Assembly: GCA_964487525.1 (NCBI GenBank)
Contig: CAZAQC010000012.1
Coordinates: 1 to 16,155, forward strand
Reading direction: 5' to 3'
Length of the DNA stretch: 16,155 bases
Source: UBA2177 sp964487525
GTDB lineage: Bacteria; Patescibacteriota; Dojkabacteria; SC72
The position numbers and the translations under genes were made by a program. Below, in pieces: positions 1 to 6,055 of the stretch. The notes below the pieces were generated by a model. The model saw only the letters and a list, made by a program, of their open reading frames with translations. It did no database searches and was not told where the DNA came from. Position 1 is the first letter of the stretch; the number at the start of each line of letters is the position of its first letter.

Positions 1-81
1 CTCGTTGGCACCCTTTTAAGGAGTCCGGACTTTCCTCACTTACTTAAAAAGTAAGCGCAATCATCTAGTAATACTTGCGCG
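1..81 (-). ncRNA. rnpB: RNase P RNA, 5' part (runs off window edge)
   Basis: This is the catalytic RNA of RNase P, which trims the 5' leader from precursor tRNAs. On the minus strand, positions 37-20 read GAGGAAAGTCCGGACTCC, the conserved CR-I/P4 core of bacterial RNase P RNA. It is followed by AGGGTGCCA, as in type A RNAs. Just before it, positions 55-39 form a 7-bp hairpin with a 3-base loop, in the place of P3. The preceding bases align with the P1 and P2 5' strands of the E. coli RNA. The 5' end near position 80-81 is inferred from the promoter, whose -10 box is at 87-92. The rest of the gene lies beyond position 1. Only the 5' domain can be judged here, but CR-I makes the identity firm. 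Confidence 0.93.
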
Positions 82-86
82 TTGCT

Positions 87-115
87 ATTATACTATTTTT
101 TAGATTTTTTTTGAA
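87..115 (-). promoter_or_regulatory. Promoter of rnpB
   Basis: A perfect -10 box TATAAT (92-87) and a -35-like TTCAAA (115-110, 4 of 6 matches to TTGACA) are separated by 17 bases. The expected start is near position 80, just before the P1 strand of RNase P RNA. The -35 and most of the spacer lie inside the last codons of the upstream DUF4349 gene, and the -10 follows its TAG stop (95-93) directly. Confidence 0.75.
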
Positions 116-995
116 CCAATACTACTGGTACTACTATTAATGCAATTACAGGGATAAAGACAACAACCCATATTAATGCACTACCTATGAACTTTGCGAA
201 ACCAACTAAAGCTCTAGTAGCATCTCTGAATATACCGGCTGGTTTCCACTCTTCATCCGCTATTTCAGAACCTGTACTACTCTGTGACAAAGTAATATAT
301 ATGTAAGAATATTCTGTTTGTTTTCCAATATTATCCAACTCTCCCTGTACTCTCTCTATATTTAACCTTACATCATTTAATTCTTTGTATACTGCTAGCG
401 TATCCTCAATACTCTCTGCAGTTTCTAATATACTCAAAAACTGAGTTTCAACACCTTTGTAGTTTTTTAACCTAGCTTCTAAATCAACGACTGTATCTGT
501 CACATCGCTTTCATATATTGAAGAACCTTCAAACTCACCTTCGAGCTCTTTAAACTCATTATATATCTCTTCAAATTTTGACTCTTCAACCTTAATCGTT
601 AAACTTACTATTCTATCTCTACCCTTTCCACTATCATTCAAATTGGTTAATAAAGCATTATATTTACCTCTTACAACATCTATACTATATAAAGTAGTAT
701 CTATATTATCAACAGATACAGAAATCTCTCCAGACCTAATTATACTTCTCTCCTCAGCTGTATAGTCATATTCTCCACTACTACGACTTTCTTCAGCTAC
801 TGGAGCTACAGATTCTGGCATACCTTTGGAAGAAAGAGAGGAATCTAAAAATGTCCCTCCGTAATAGTCATCTGTTAATTCTGTTGCTACAAATTTCGCT
901 CTGTAAACCCAGAAACCTGCTATGAATATTAAGCAGAAGGTAACAAAAACAGATCCAATGATTAAAATCACTTTAAAAACTTTTTTGTTCTCCAT
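93..995 (-). CDS. DUF4349-type membrane-anchored protein
   Basis: A 300-residue protein of unknown function. Residues about 7-31 form an N-terminal membrane segment. Residues 35-80 are a variable, Ser/Glu-rich linker. Residues about 83-237 resemble the DUF4349 family: beta-rich start (RSGEISVSV), a DVTDTVVDLEARLKN stretch (164-178), a heptad-like helical region about 175-225 likely to form a coiled coil, and an ending YSYIYITLS strand. A second strongly hydrophobic segment lies at 266-294, followed by a basic tail (KKSKK). Most of the protein is therefore expected outside the membrane between two anchors. It follows rpsI by 61 bases and has its own promoter-like sequence. Family assignment is by recognised pattern; no function is known to me, and cell-envelope roles would be speculation. 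Confidence 0.8.
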   Translation of the reverse strand: MENKKVFKVILIIGSVFVTFCLIFIAGFWVYRAKFVATELTDDYYGGTFLDSSLSSKGMPESVAPVAEESRSSGEYDYTAEERSIIRSGEISVSVDNIDTTLYSIDVVRGKYNALLTNLNDSGKGRDRIVSLTIKVEESKFEEIYNEFKELEGEFEGSSIYESDVTDTVVDLEARLKNYKGVETQFLSILETAESIEDTLAVYKELNDVRLNIERVQGELDNIGKQTEYSYIYITLSQSSTGSEIADEEWKPAGIFRDATRALVGFAKFIGSALIWVVVFIPVIALIVVPVVLVQKKSKK

Positions 996-1021
996 TTGAA
1001 AGATTGATTAAATTATCCTAA

Positions 1022-1050
1022 ATGATAGGACATACAGAAAAAACTTTCAA
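1022..1050 (-). promoter_or_regulatory. Candidate promoter of the DUF4349 gene
   Basis: TTGAAA (1050-1045, 5 of 6) and TATCAT (1027-1022, 5 of 6) are spaced exactly 17 bases apart in the 61-base gap after rpsI. Transcription would begin about 20 bases before the ATG at 995. The -10 lies in the loop region of a short inverted repeat, TCCTA-TCATT-TAGGA. The call rests on motif match and position only. Confidence 0.55.
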
Positions 1051-1056
1051 TGAGAA

Positions 1057-1449
1057 CTATCTCTTTGAGAACTGAGGTTTCTTTCTAGCCTTAACGTGAT
1101 GATATTTCTTTCTCTCAACTGCTCTAGGATCCCTAGAAACAAGATTTTCTTTTCTAAGTACTGGTTTTAATTCAGGATTCATCTCATACAGTGCTCTTGC
1201 TAAACCTAACCTTACTGATTCCATCTGTCCTGTTACTCCACCACCAGACACTTTTGCTGTAAAGTAATATTTTTCTTCTAACCCTACAACTATTAAAGGT
1301 CTTTTAACAATATTCTCCACCTCTCCCTCTGTTACAAAATACTCTGATATAGCCTTACCATTAACTGACGAAGCCTTATCACCTTTATATAATCTAACTC
1401 TTGATGTAGATGTTTTTCTTCTTCCTATTCCTTCTGTATATTTCTCCAC
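1057..1449 (-). CDS. rpsI: 30S ribosomal protein S9 (uS9)
   Basis: 130 residues, the usual length for S9. It binds the 16S rRNA head, and its C-terminal tail reaches the P-site tRNA anticodon loop. The family pattern is clear: GIGRRKTSTSRVRL at residues 7-20, SGGGVTGQ in the middle, and the conserved terminal KPQFSKR (124-130), whose last Lys-Arg contact P-site tRNA. The start is GTG (1449-1447), the only non-ATG start among the complete genes here; no ATG suits the family N-terminus. The leader before it is A/T only, with no Shine-Dalgarno. It follows rplM by 11 bases, as the usual rplM-rpsI pair. Stop is TAG. Confidence 0.98.
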   Translation of the reverse strand: MEKYTEGIGRRKTSTSRVRLYKGDKASSVNGKAISEYFVTEGEVENIVKRPLIVVGLEEKYYFTAKVSGGGVTGQMESVRLGLARALYEMNPELKPVLRKENLVSRDPRAVERKKYHHVKARKKPQFSKR

Positions 1450-1460
1450 AATTTATTAAT

Positions 1461-1895
1461 TTATAATTTAATCTCTACTAGTTTTTGAGCAGTATTTTTA
1501 TATTCAGAATCTTTGTAAACGATTAATCTTACTATCCTTATATCTCTCAACTTGTTTTGAGGTAACATATTCTTTACTGCATCCAATACTACCTTCCTAG
1601 AATCCATTTTCATCTGTTCATCAAACCTTGTTTCCTTTAATCCACCTGGATAAGTTGAGTGTCTATAATACATTTTCTTCTTCTCCTTACCTCTTGTTAA
1701 TTTTACCAAATCACTATTTATTACAACAACATAATCTCCACAATCTACATCAGGGACTATCTCTGGGTTTCCCTTTCCTATTAATAGTGAAGCTATCTTA
1801 GTAGCAACTCTACCAAGTATCTGATCTTTAACATCTATTAAATACCAACTTCTTTGTATATCTTCTTTTTTTGTCCACTCTGTTTTGTACTTCAT
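1461..1895 (-). CDS. rplM: 50S ribosomal protein L13 (uL13)
   Basis: 144 residues, matching normal L13 length. L13 is an early 23S rRNA-binding assembly protein. Visible hallmarks are SWYLIDVKDQILGRVAT near residues 16-32, the LIGKG...P..D.GDYVVVIN region, and YYRHSTYPGGLKE (about 76-88). The rplM-rpsI pair sits directly after rplQ with a 16-base gap, an arrangement that joins it to the alpha cluster as in many Gram-positive and CPR genomes. The leader (TATATCTAAAAA before ATG) has no Shine-Dalgarno. Confidence 0.98.
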   Translation of the reverse strand: MKYKTEWTKKEDIQRSWYLIDVKDQILGRVATKIASLLIGKGNPEIVPDVDCGDYVVVINSDLVKLTRGKEKKKMYYRHSTYPGGLKETRFDEQMKMDSRKVVLDAVKNMLPQNKLRDIRIVRLIVYKDSEYKNTAQKLVEIKL

Positions 1896-1911
1896 TTTTT
1901 AGATATATTAA

Positions 1912-2415
1912 TTAAATACCTGCTCTACTTGTAGCTCTTCCTGTCTTCTTAATAACTGCTGTCTTATCTACCTTCTTATCAACTTCCAAATTCATTTTCT
2001 TTTTCTCTACTTTCTCTTTTACATTTTTACTTGAATCTTCCTCTTTTGTAACCTTATCCTTCTTCTTATCAAGACCTAACAAGAATACTCTTGAAAGTTC
2101 AGCATTATCTCCACTTCTAAATCCTACTCTAACAAAGCCTACTCCAACTTTTTCTTTCTTCATATATTCTTTAAAGTTCTTCACTAAAGAGTCTTTTCCT
2201 AAAATTCTTTGAAGCTCTCTTCTAAAAGAAAGATCTTCCTCTTTAGTTTTACCCTTACTGATTAAGGATGAAGCTTCCTGTTTCAATACTTTAGCCTTTG
2301 GTGTAGTTGTTACAACATAGTTATTATCAAACAAAGATCTTAAGAGATTTCTAATCAAAGATTCTCTATGTGGCTTTGTTCTTCCTAATTTTTTTCTCTT
2401 GATTCTCTTATACAT
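1912..2415 (-). CDS. rplQ: 50S ribosomal protein L17 (bL17) with lysine-rich tail
   Basis: 167 residues, against about 115-130 in most bacteria. The core (1-116) shows the family signature: KLGRTKPHRESLIRNLL (9-25), TTTPKAK (36-42) and a FVRVGFRSGDNAELSRVFL block (94-112). L17 binds 23S rRNA near the exit-tunnel side. Residues 117-167 are an added, mostly charged Lys/Glu tail ending TGRATSRAGI, which is probably disordered and rRNA-binding (inference). It is the last gene of the alpha cluster, 7 bases after rpoA. A GGGAG in the end of rpoA lies about 12 bases before the ATG, rather far for a strong ribosome-binding site. Confidence 0.96.
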   Translation of the reverse strand: MYKRIKRKKLGRTKPHRESLIRNLLRSLFDNNYVVTTTPKAKVLKQEASSLISKGKTKEEDLSFRRELQRILGKDSLVKNFKEYMKKEKVGVGFVRVGFRSGDNAELSRVFLLGLDKKKDKVTKEEDSSKNVKEKVEKKKMNLEVDKKVDKTAVIKKTGRATSRAGI

Positions 2416-2422
2416 TCTTAAA

Positions 2423-3388
2423 CTATGCTCCCTTTATATTAATTCCGTACTCTGTTAATAGCTCTAAAACTTCATTTAAAGATTTGTTACCAAATCCTGG
2501 TAAGTTAAGAAGCTCTGTAGCTGTAGTGTTTCTTAAATCTGCTACTGTCTTAAATCCACCTGTTAGTAATCCAGTCTTAGATCTTTTTGATATTGGAAGC
2601 TCTTCTATTTTCCAATTTCCAATTTCATCATTTTCTTGGTTGGATACCTCTTCTACTACTTCAATCTTGTTTGCTTCCTCTGCCAACTCTACTACTTCCA
2701 ATTCAGACATTCCCATAGCTACCATAACCTTGCCTGCGAACTCTTGAAGTATTTTTGATGATTCAACTAATGCATCTTTAGGAGAAACACTTCCGTCCGT
2801 TGTTACTCCAATTAAAACTGCATCCAAGTCTGTTTCCTGACCCTTACGAGCTTGTTCTACACTCATACTTATTTTTTCTATTGGTGTAAAATCACAATCT
2901 AAAGGAATTAAACCAACTTCTTTTCTTTCTCCAGAATCAACTTTTTTGTATCCAACTCCTGATTCTACAACTATAGTCATGTTTAATTCAGAAGAAGAAT
3001 CTGTTAATTCAGCAATAACTACATCTTTGTTTACTACTTCTAAGTCACCTGTAACCTCGATATCACCTGCTGTAACAATTTTCTTTCCTTTAACATTTAA
3101 TTTACACGCAAAGACTTCATCTAAGTTTGTTTTGAATTTAATTTCTTTCAGATTCAAAATCATATCAACAACAGACTCCTTTACTCCATCTAAAGTAGAA
3201 TATTCATGATCAACTCCCTTTACTTGAATAGCAGTGATTCCCGTTCCTCTCAAACTTGAGTAAAGAATTCTTCTCAATGCATTACCTAAAGTATGTCCAT
3301 ATCCCCTAGGTAGAGGAGATATTTCAAAAAGACCATAACTGTCTTTTTCTTCCTTGATTGTAACCTTAATGTCCTTAAATGATTCCAT
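2423..3388 (-). CDS. rpoA: RNA polymerase alpha subunit
   Basis: 321 residues, full length. The N-terminal domain (about 1-227) dimerises and seeds core polymerase assembly; visible signatures include PLPRGYGHTLGNALRRILYS (26-45), VKGVDHEYSTLDGVKE (56-71) and LGNALRR. An acidic linker (about 228-258) leads to the C-terminal domain (259-321), which contacts UP-element DNA and activators. Ungapped comparison with E. coli places R269 at R265, G300 at G296, K302 at K298 and S303 at S299, all kept, but T272 replaces the DNA-contacting N268. The gene sits between rpsD and rplQ as in the standard alpha operon. Leader is A/T-rich without Shine-Dalgarno; stop is TAG. Confidence 0.99.
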   Translation of the reverse strand: MESFKDIKVTIKEEKDSYGLFEISPLPRGYGHTLGNALRRILYSSLRGTGITAIQVKGVDHEYSTLDGVKESVVDMILNLKEIKFKTNLDEVFACKLNVKGKKIVTAGDIEVTGDLEVVNKDVVIAELTDSSSELNMTIVVESGVGYKKVDSGERKEVGLIPLDCDFTPIEKISMSVEQARKGQETDLDAVLIGVTTDGSVSPKDALVESSKILQEFAGKVMVAMGMSELEVVELAEEANKIEVVEEVSNQENDEIGNWKIEELPISKRSKTGLLTGGFKTVADLRNTTATELLNLPGFGNKSLNEVLELLTEYGINIKGA

Positions 3389-3405
3389 TTAGATTTAAAA
3401 TAAAA

Positions 3406-4017
3406 TTATCTAGAGTAGAACTCAATTATTAAGTTCTCTTTAATTCCTTCGTCTATATCGTCTCTTACTGGTAATCTTGAGACTTTACATTCAACTCCTT
3501 TACTCTCTATCCAATCCGGTGTTGTAAAGAACTTCTCCCCTGGAGCTAATTTAGCCTTTACAAGTTCTACTGTATCATTCTCTTTTAATTCTAGAGATGG
3601 TATTGATATCTTCTTACCATTAACCTTCACATGTCCATGGGTAACATACTGCCTTGCTGCTGCTCTAGAAGGAGCTAAACCAGCTAGGTAGATTATATTA
3701 TCCAATCTTAATTCTAATATTCTTAAAAATTCTAAACCTTTATCTGAGTTAAACAATTTTGATCTCCTATCAGCTTCCTTGTATCCCAATTTCATTTTCT
3801 TCTCTCTTAATCCATACATTCTTTTCACTTTTTGCTTCTCTCTTAACTGAAAACCATAGTTAGACAATCTTGCTCTTCTTTGATTCCCATGTTGACCAGG
3901 AGGAAATGGTTTTCTCTCTAATCCATTTTTCTCAGAGAAAGATCTAGCACCCTTAAGATGTAAGTTTACACCCTCTCTTCTACTTAATTTTTCTTTTGGT
4001 CCAGTATGTCTTCCCAT
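3406..4017 (-). CDS. rpsD: 30S ribosomal protein S4 (uS4), zinc-free form
   Basis: 203 residues, normal length. S4 nucleates assembly of the 16S 5' domain and lines the mRNA entry channel. It shows MGRHTGPKEKLSRREG at the N-terminus, the PPGQHG motif (39-44) followed by a basic QRRARLSNYG stretch at the mRNA-entry site, then an S4 RNA-binding domain (about 96-160: LELRLDNIIYLAGLAPSRAA). The N-terminal region has no cysteine cluster, so this is the zinc-independent form. In E. coli S4 is the translational repressor of the alpha operon; I see no recognisable pseudoknot leader before rpsM here. Stop is TAA; there is no Shine-Dalgarno. Confidence 0.98.
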   Translation of the reverse strand: MGRHTGPKEKLSRREGVNLHLKGARSFSEKNGLERKPFPPGQHGNQRRARLSNYGFQLREKQKVKRMYGLREKKMKLGYKEADRRSKLFNSDKGLEFLRILELRLDNIIYLAGLAPSRAAARQYVTHGHVKVNGKKISIPSLELKENDTVELVKAKLAPGEKFFTTPDWIESKGVECKVSRLPVRDDIDEGIKENLIIEFYSR

Positions 4018-4039
4018 TTATTAATAATATATATGTTAA

Positions 4040-4420
4040 CTATTTTCTTGGAGCTTTTCTTGGTCTACATCCATTATGTGGAATAGGGGTCCTATCTATC
4101 AAAGTAGTAATTCTTAAACCTGCAGAATCCAAGCCCTTAACTGCAGCATTTCTTCCAGCTCCAGGACCTTTAACAAAAACCTTTACCTCTTTTAATCCAT
4201 ATTTCTTTATTACTCTATCTGCGACTTCCATAGCTGCTTTAGTTGCAGCAAATGCTGTGCTTCTCTTTGCCCCTTTAAATCCAACTCTAGCTGGACTTCC
4301 TTGTCCAAGAACTTCACCCTCACTGTCTGTTAAACTAATTATCGTATTATTGAAAGTAGATTGTATAGTTGCAATCCCTGTTTGAATACTTTTCTTAGCT
4401 TTCGTTTTATTTGTTGCCAT
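4040..4420 (-). CDS. rpsK: 30S ribosomal protein S11 (uS11)
   Basis: 126 residues, typical. S11 forms part of the 30S platform near the mRNA exit site and the E site. Motifs: ATIQSTFNNTIISLTD (17-32), the STAFAATKAA helix (54-63), VKGPGAGRNAA (83-93), and the C-terminal DRTPIPHNGCRPRKAPRK. The Asn-Gly in HNGCRP matches the site that forms isoaspartate in E. coli S11. It starts 4 bases after the rpsM stop, so translation is probably coupled. No clear Shine-Dalgarno. Confidence 0.98.
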   Translation of the reverse strand: MATNKTKAKKSIQTGIATIQSTFNNTIISLTDSEGEVLGQGSPARVGFKGAKRSTAFAATKAAMEVADRVIKKYGLKEVKVFVKGPGAGRNAAVKGLDSAGLRITTLIDRTPIPHNGCRPRKAPRK

Positions 4421-4424
4421 TCTG

Positions 4425-4808
4425 CTATGTTTTTTCTAATTTATGTTTAAGACCACCAACAGCCATACTCTTTCCTTTTCTCGTTCTAGCATTACGCCTG
4501 GTTCTCTGACCTCTAACTGGTAATCCAAGCTTATGCCTAATACCTCTATAGCTTCGTATATCTTTTAATCTTTTAATATCTCTAAAAATACCCTGTCTTA
4601 ATTCGCCCTCAACTTTAAAATTTTCCTCAATATATTTTCTTGCAACTTCCAACTCTACTTCAGTTAAATCTTTAACAAACTTATTTTCATCTATATTGGT
4701 CTTTTTACAAAGTTCCTTAGCTTTTTTCTCACCAATACCGTATACACCTAAAAGAGAAACCCAAACTCTCTTTTCATTTGATATTTCAATACCAGCGATT
4801 CTTGCCAT
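4425..4808 (-). CDS. rpsM: 30S ribosomal protein S13 (uS13)
   Basis: 127 residues, normal. S13 sits in the 30S head, bridges to the 50S subunit (B1 bridges) and touches P-site tRNA with its tail. The N-terminus MARIAGIEISNEKRVWVSL, the helix-hairpin-helix GVYGIGEKKA (22-31), the DIKRLKDIRSYRGIRHKLGLPVRGQRT region (about 78-104) and the terminal RTRKGK match the family. It lies 26 bases after rpmJ, starting the classical rpsM-rpsK-rpsD-rpoA-rplQ order. The A/T-only leader has no Shine-Dalgarno. Stop is TAG. Confidence 0.98.
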   Translation of the reverse strand: MARIAGIEISNEKRVWVSLLGVYGIGEKKAKELCKKTNIDENKFVKDLTEVELEVARKYIEENFKVEGELRQGIFRDIKRLKDIRSYRGIRHKLGLPVRGQRTRRNARTRKGKSMAVGGLKHKLEKT

Positions 4809-4834
4809 TTAAAAATAAAAATAAATTAATTAAA

Positions 4835-4951
4835 TTATCCTTGCCTTTGGTTATGCTTAGGATTCTTTTTACAGTAAACATACACTCTCCTGTTCCTCTT
4901 AACCGAGTAACAATCAGGACATCTTTTTTTGACTGAAGCTTGAACTTTCAT
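4835..4951 (-). CDS. rpmJ: 50S ribosomal protein L36 (bL36), zinc form
   Basis: A 38-residue protein. It begins MKVQASVKKRCPDCYSVKRN and ends KHNQRQG, which aligns without gaps to bacterial L36. C11, C14, C27 and H33 give the Cys3-His zinc site of the zinc-binding form. L36 packs against 23S rRNA near the base of the L7/L12 stalk. It sits 8 bases after infA and 26 before rpsM, the usual infA-rpmJ-rpsM order. Start is ATG at 4951 after an A/T-rich leader; stop is TAA. Confidence 0.97.
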   Translation of the reverse strand: MKVQASVKKRCPDCYSVKRNRRVYVYCKKNPKHNQRQG

Positions 4952-4959
4952 AATGTTTA

Positions 4960-5193
4960 TTAATTCATATATCTATATGTTATACGGCCCTTTTCTTTGT
5001 CGTATGGTGTCATCTCTATTCTAACTTTATCTCCTTCAAGAATACGAATGTAATGCATTCTCATCTTTCCAGATAGATACCCCGTTACAACATGCTTAGA
5101 TCCTTCTACATCGATTTCTATAATGAACTGAGTATTTGGTAGACACTCTTTCACTATTCCATCAAATTCAAACACTTTTTTACTTTCTTTCAT
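4960..5193 (-). CDS. infA: Translation initiation factor IF-1
   Basis: 77 residues, slightly longer than the usual 72. IF-1 is a single OB-fold protein that binds the 30S A site with IF-2 and IF-3 during initiation. Signatures are FDGIVKECLPNTQFIIEI (10-27), SGKMRMHYIRILEGDKVRIE (41-60) and the terminal DKEKGRITYRY. It is preceded by a good promoter (5233-5261), so it probably heads the transcription unit that continues through rpmJ and the alpha cluster. Genes named map usually lie between adk and infA, but none is present. No real Shine-Dalgarno precedes the ATG. Stop is TAA. Confidence 0.97.
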   Translation of the reverse strand: MKESKKVFEFDGIVKECLPNTQFIIEIDVEGSKHVVTGYLSGKMRMHYIRILEGDKVRIEMTPYDKEKGRITYRYMN

Positions 5194-5335
5194 AGAACAC
5201 TCATTTTACTCTATGTAAATAGAATCCTCAGAATTATATCAAAGGAATACCTTTAATTCAACAAAAACTCGTTAAATATTGGTAATATTCATACTCCCAT
5301 AGCAACAGAGAAAGCATAACAAAAAAGAGAAAGAT
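5194..5335. other. adk-infA intergenic region
   Basis: The longest gap in the window, 142 bases. It holds the infA promoter (5233-5261), an AATATT-GGT-AATATT repeat at 5275-5289 and a pyrimidine-rich run just after the adk stop. No credible coding sequence is present; the best ATG on the minus strand opens only 19 codons. It is the place where map (methionine aminopeptidase) is found in many bacteria. Confidence 0.8.
5233..5261 (-). promoter_or_regulatory. Promoter of infA and the alpha cluster, with inverted repeat in spacer
   Basis: TTGAAT (5261-5256, 4 of 6), a 17-base spacer and a perfect TATAAT (5238-5233). Transcription would start near 5226, leaving a leader of about 33 bases before infA. 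The spacer contains an exact inverted repeat, AAAGG-N4-CCTTT (5241-5254), which could be an operator; that reading is inference. Confidence 0.68.
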
Positions 5336-5980
5336 TTACAAGTTCAGTACCTTAACTACATTTTGATGTATTTCCTCTATACTTGGCCTAGCATCTATCT
5401 CTACTAGAATGCCTCTATTGCGGTATTCTTCGAGTATTGGCCCAATGGTTCTGTTGTATTCCTTTAACCTTAGAACAATTTTTTCTGGCTTGTCATCTTC
5501 TCTTTGGGACAGTATCGTACCGCATTTATCACAATATCCCTCTATTTTCTCCTTTTTGTATTTACTATGATATGTAGCTCCACAGTTCATACAAACTTTC
5601 CTTAAGGACATTCTTTCAATTGCACTCTGTTCATCTAGAGTAAAATGTACAAAATAGTCTAGTTTCTTTTTCCTCTCTTCTAAAAGGGCATCAAACATCT
5701 CAATCTGTCCTACATCTCTTACAACTGATATAAAAAGCCAATCTTTGGATTCGTCATACTCATTTAACCATCTTGATAGCATTTTGTACACTAATTCATT
5801 TGGTACAAAAACACCCTTAGACCAGTATTCATGTGCCTTAATTGCATCTAGATCACCATTTGCATACATTTTCCTAAACATCTCTCCAGTTCCAATACTT
5901 TGAAAATCGTACTTAGACACCAAAAGATCAGATTGTGTGTCCTTACCGCATCCAGAGAGCCCGTGGAATAGTATATTCAT
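5336..5980 (-). CDS. adk: Adenylate kinase (divergent, zinc lid)
   Basis: 214 residues, the length of E. coli Adk. It converts ATP and AMP to two ADP. Visible parts: P-loop GLSGCGKDT (7-15), AMP-site TGEMFR (31-36, T31 and R36 kept), R88 and Q92, R123, and a lid with C130, C133, C150 and C153 forming a Cys4 zinc site, followed by QREDDKPE and the R160/R171 arginines. Oddly, the near-universal DGFPR motif reads ISVVR, so D84 is Ile while R88 remains. The P-loop also departs from GPPGAGKGT. The position after secY is classical. Another NMP specificity is possible, but location and AMP-site residues favour adenylate kinase. Stop TAA; no Shine-Dalgarno. Confidence 0.9.
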   Translation of the reverse strand: MNILFHGLSGCGKDTQSDLLVSKYDFQSIGTGEMFRKMYANGDLDAIKAHEYWSKGVFVPNELVYKMLSRWLNEYDESKDWLFISVVRDVGQIEMFDALLEERKKKLDYFVHFTLDEQSAIERMSLRKVCMNCGATYHSKYKKEKIEGYCDKCGTILSQREDDKPEKIVLRLKEYNRTIGPILEEYRNRGILVEIDARPSIEEIHQNVVKVLNL

Positions 5981-6017
5981 ATATGCTTAGTTTAAATAAA
6001 TCCAACTTAGTTGACTT

Positions 6018-6046
6018 ATTCTAACACAAAAAATAGTTTGATTGAA
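6018..6046 (-). promoter_or_regulatory. Candidate promoter of adk
   Basis: An extended -10, TGTTAGAAT, has its hexamer at 6023-6018; a weak -35 TTCAAT (6046-6041, 3 of 6) lies 17 bases upstream. It falls in the 75-base gap between secY and adk. The start would be near 6011, about 30 bases before the ATG. Motif evidence only. Confidence 0.42.
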
Positions 6047-6055
6047 ATTGATAAC

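Noticed and set aside
1040..1075. A terminator after rpsI (GAGA-TAGT-TCTC followed by a T6 run)
   Set aside because: The stem is only 4 bp and lies 9 bases from the T-run, which falls inside the candidate DUF4349 promoter spacer. Too weak to call.
3689..3702. TATAAT-like sequence inside rpsD
   Set aside because: It is in coding sequence of an A/T-rich gene with no supporting -35 or nearby gene start.
5250..5312. A 19-codon reading frame before infA as a leader peptide
   Set aside because: It has no ribosome-binding site, overlaps the promoter region and has no recognisable regulatory codon run.
6003..6017. A terminator between secY and adk (CAAC-TTA-GTTG)
   Set aside because: Four-base stem with no U-tract; likely chance.
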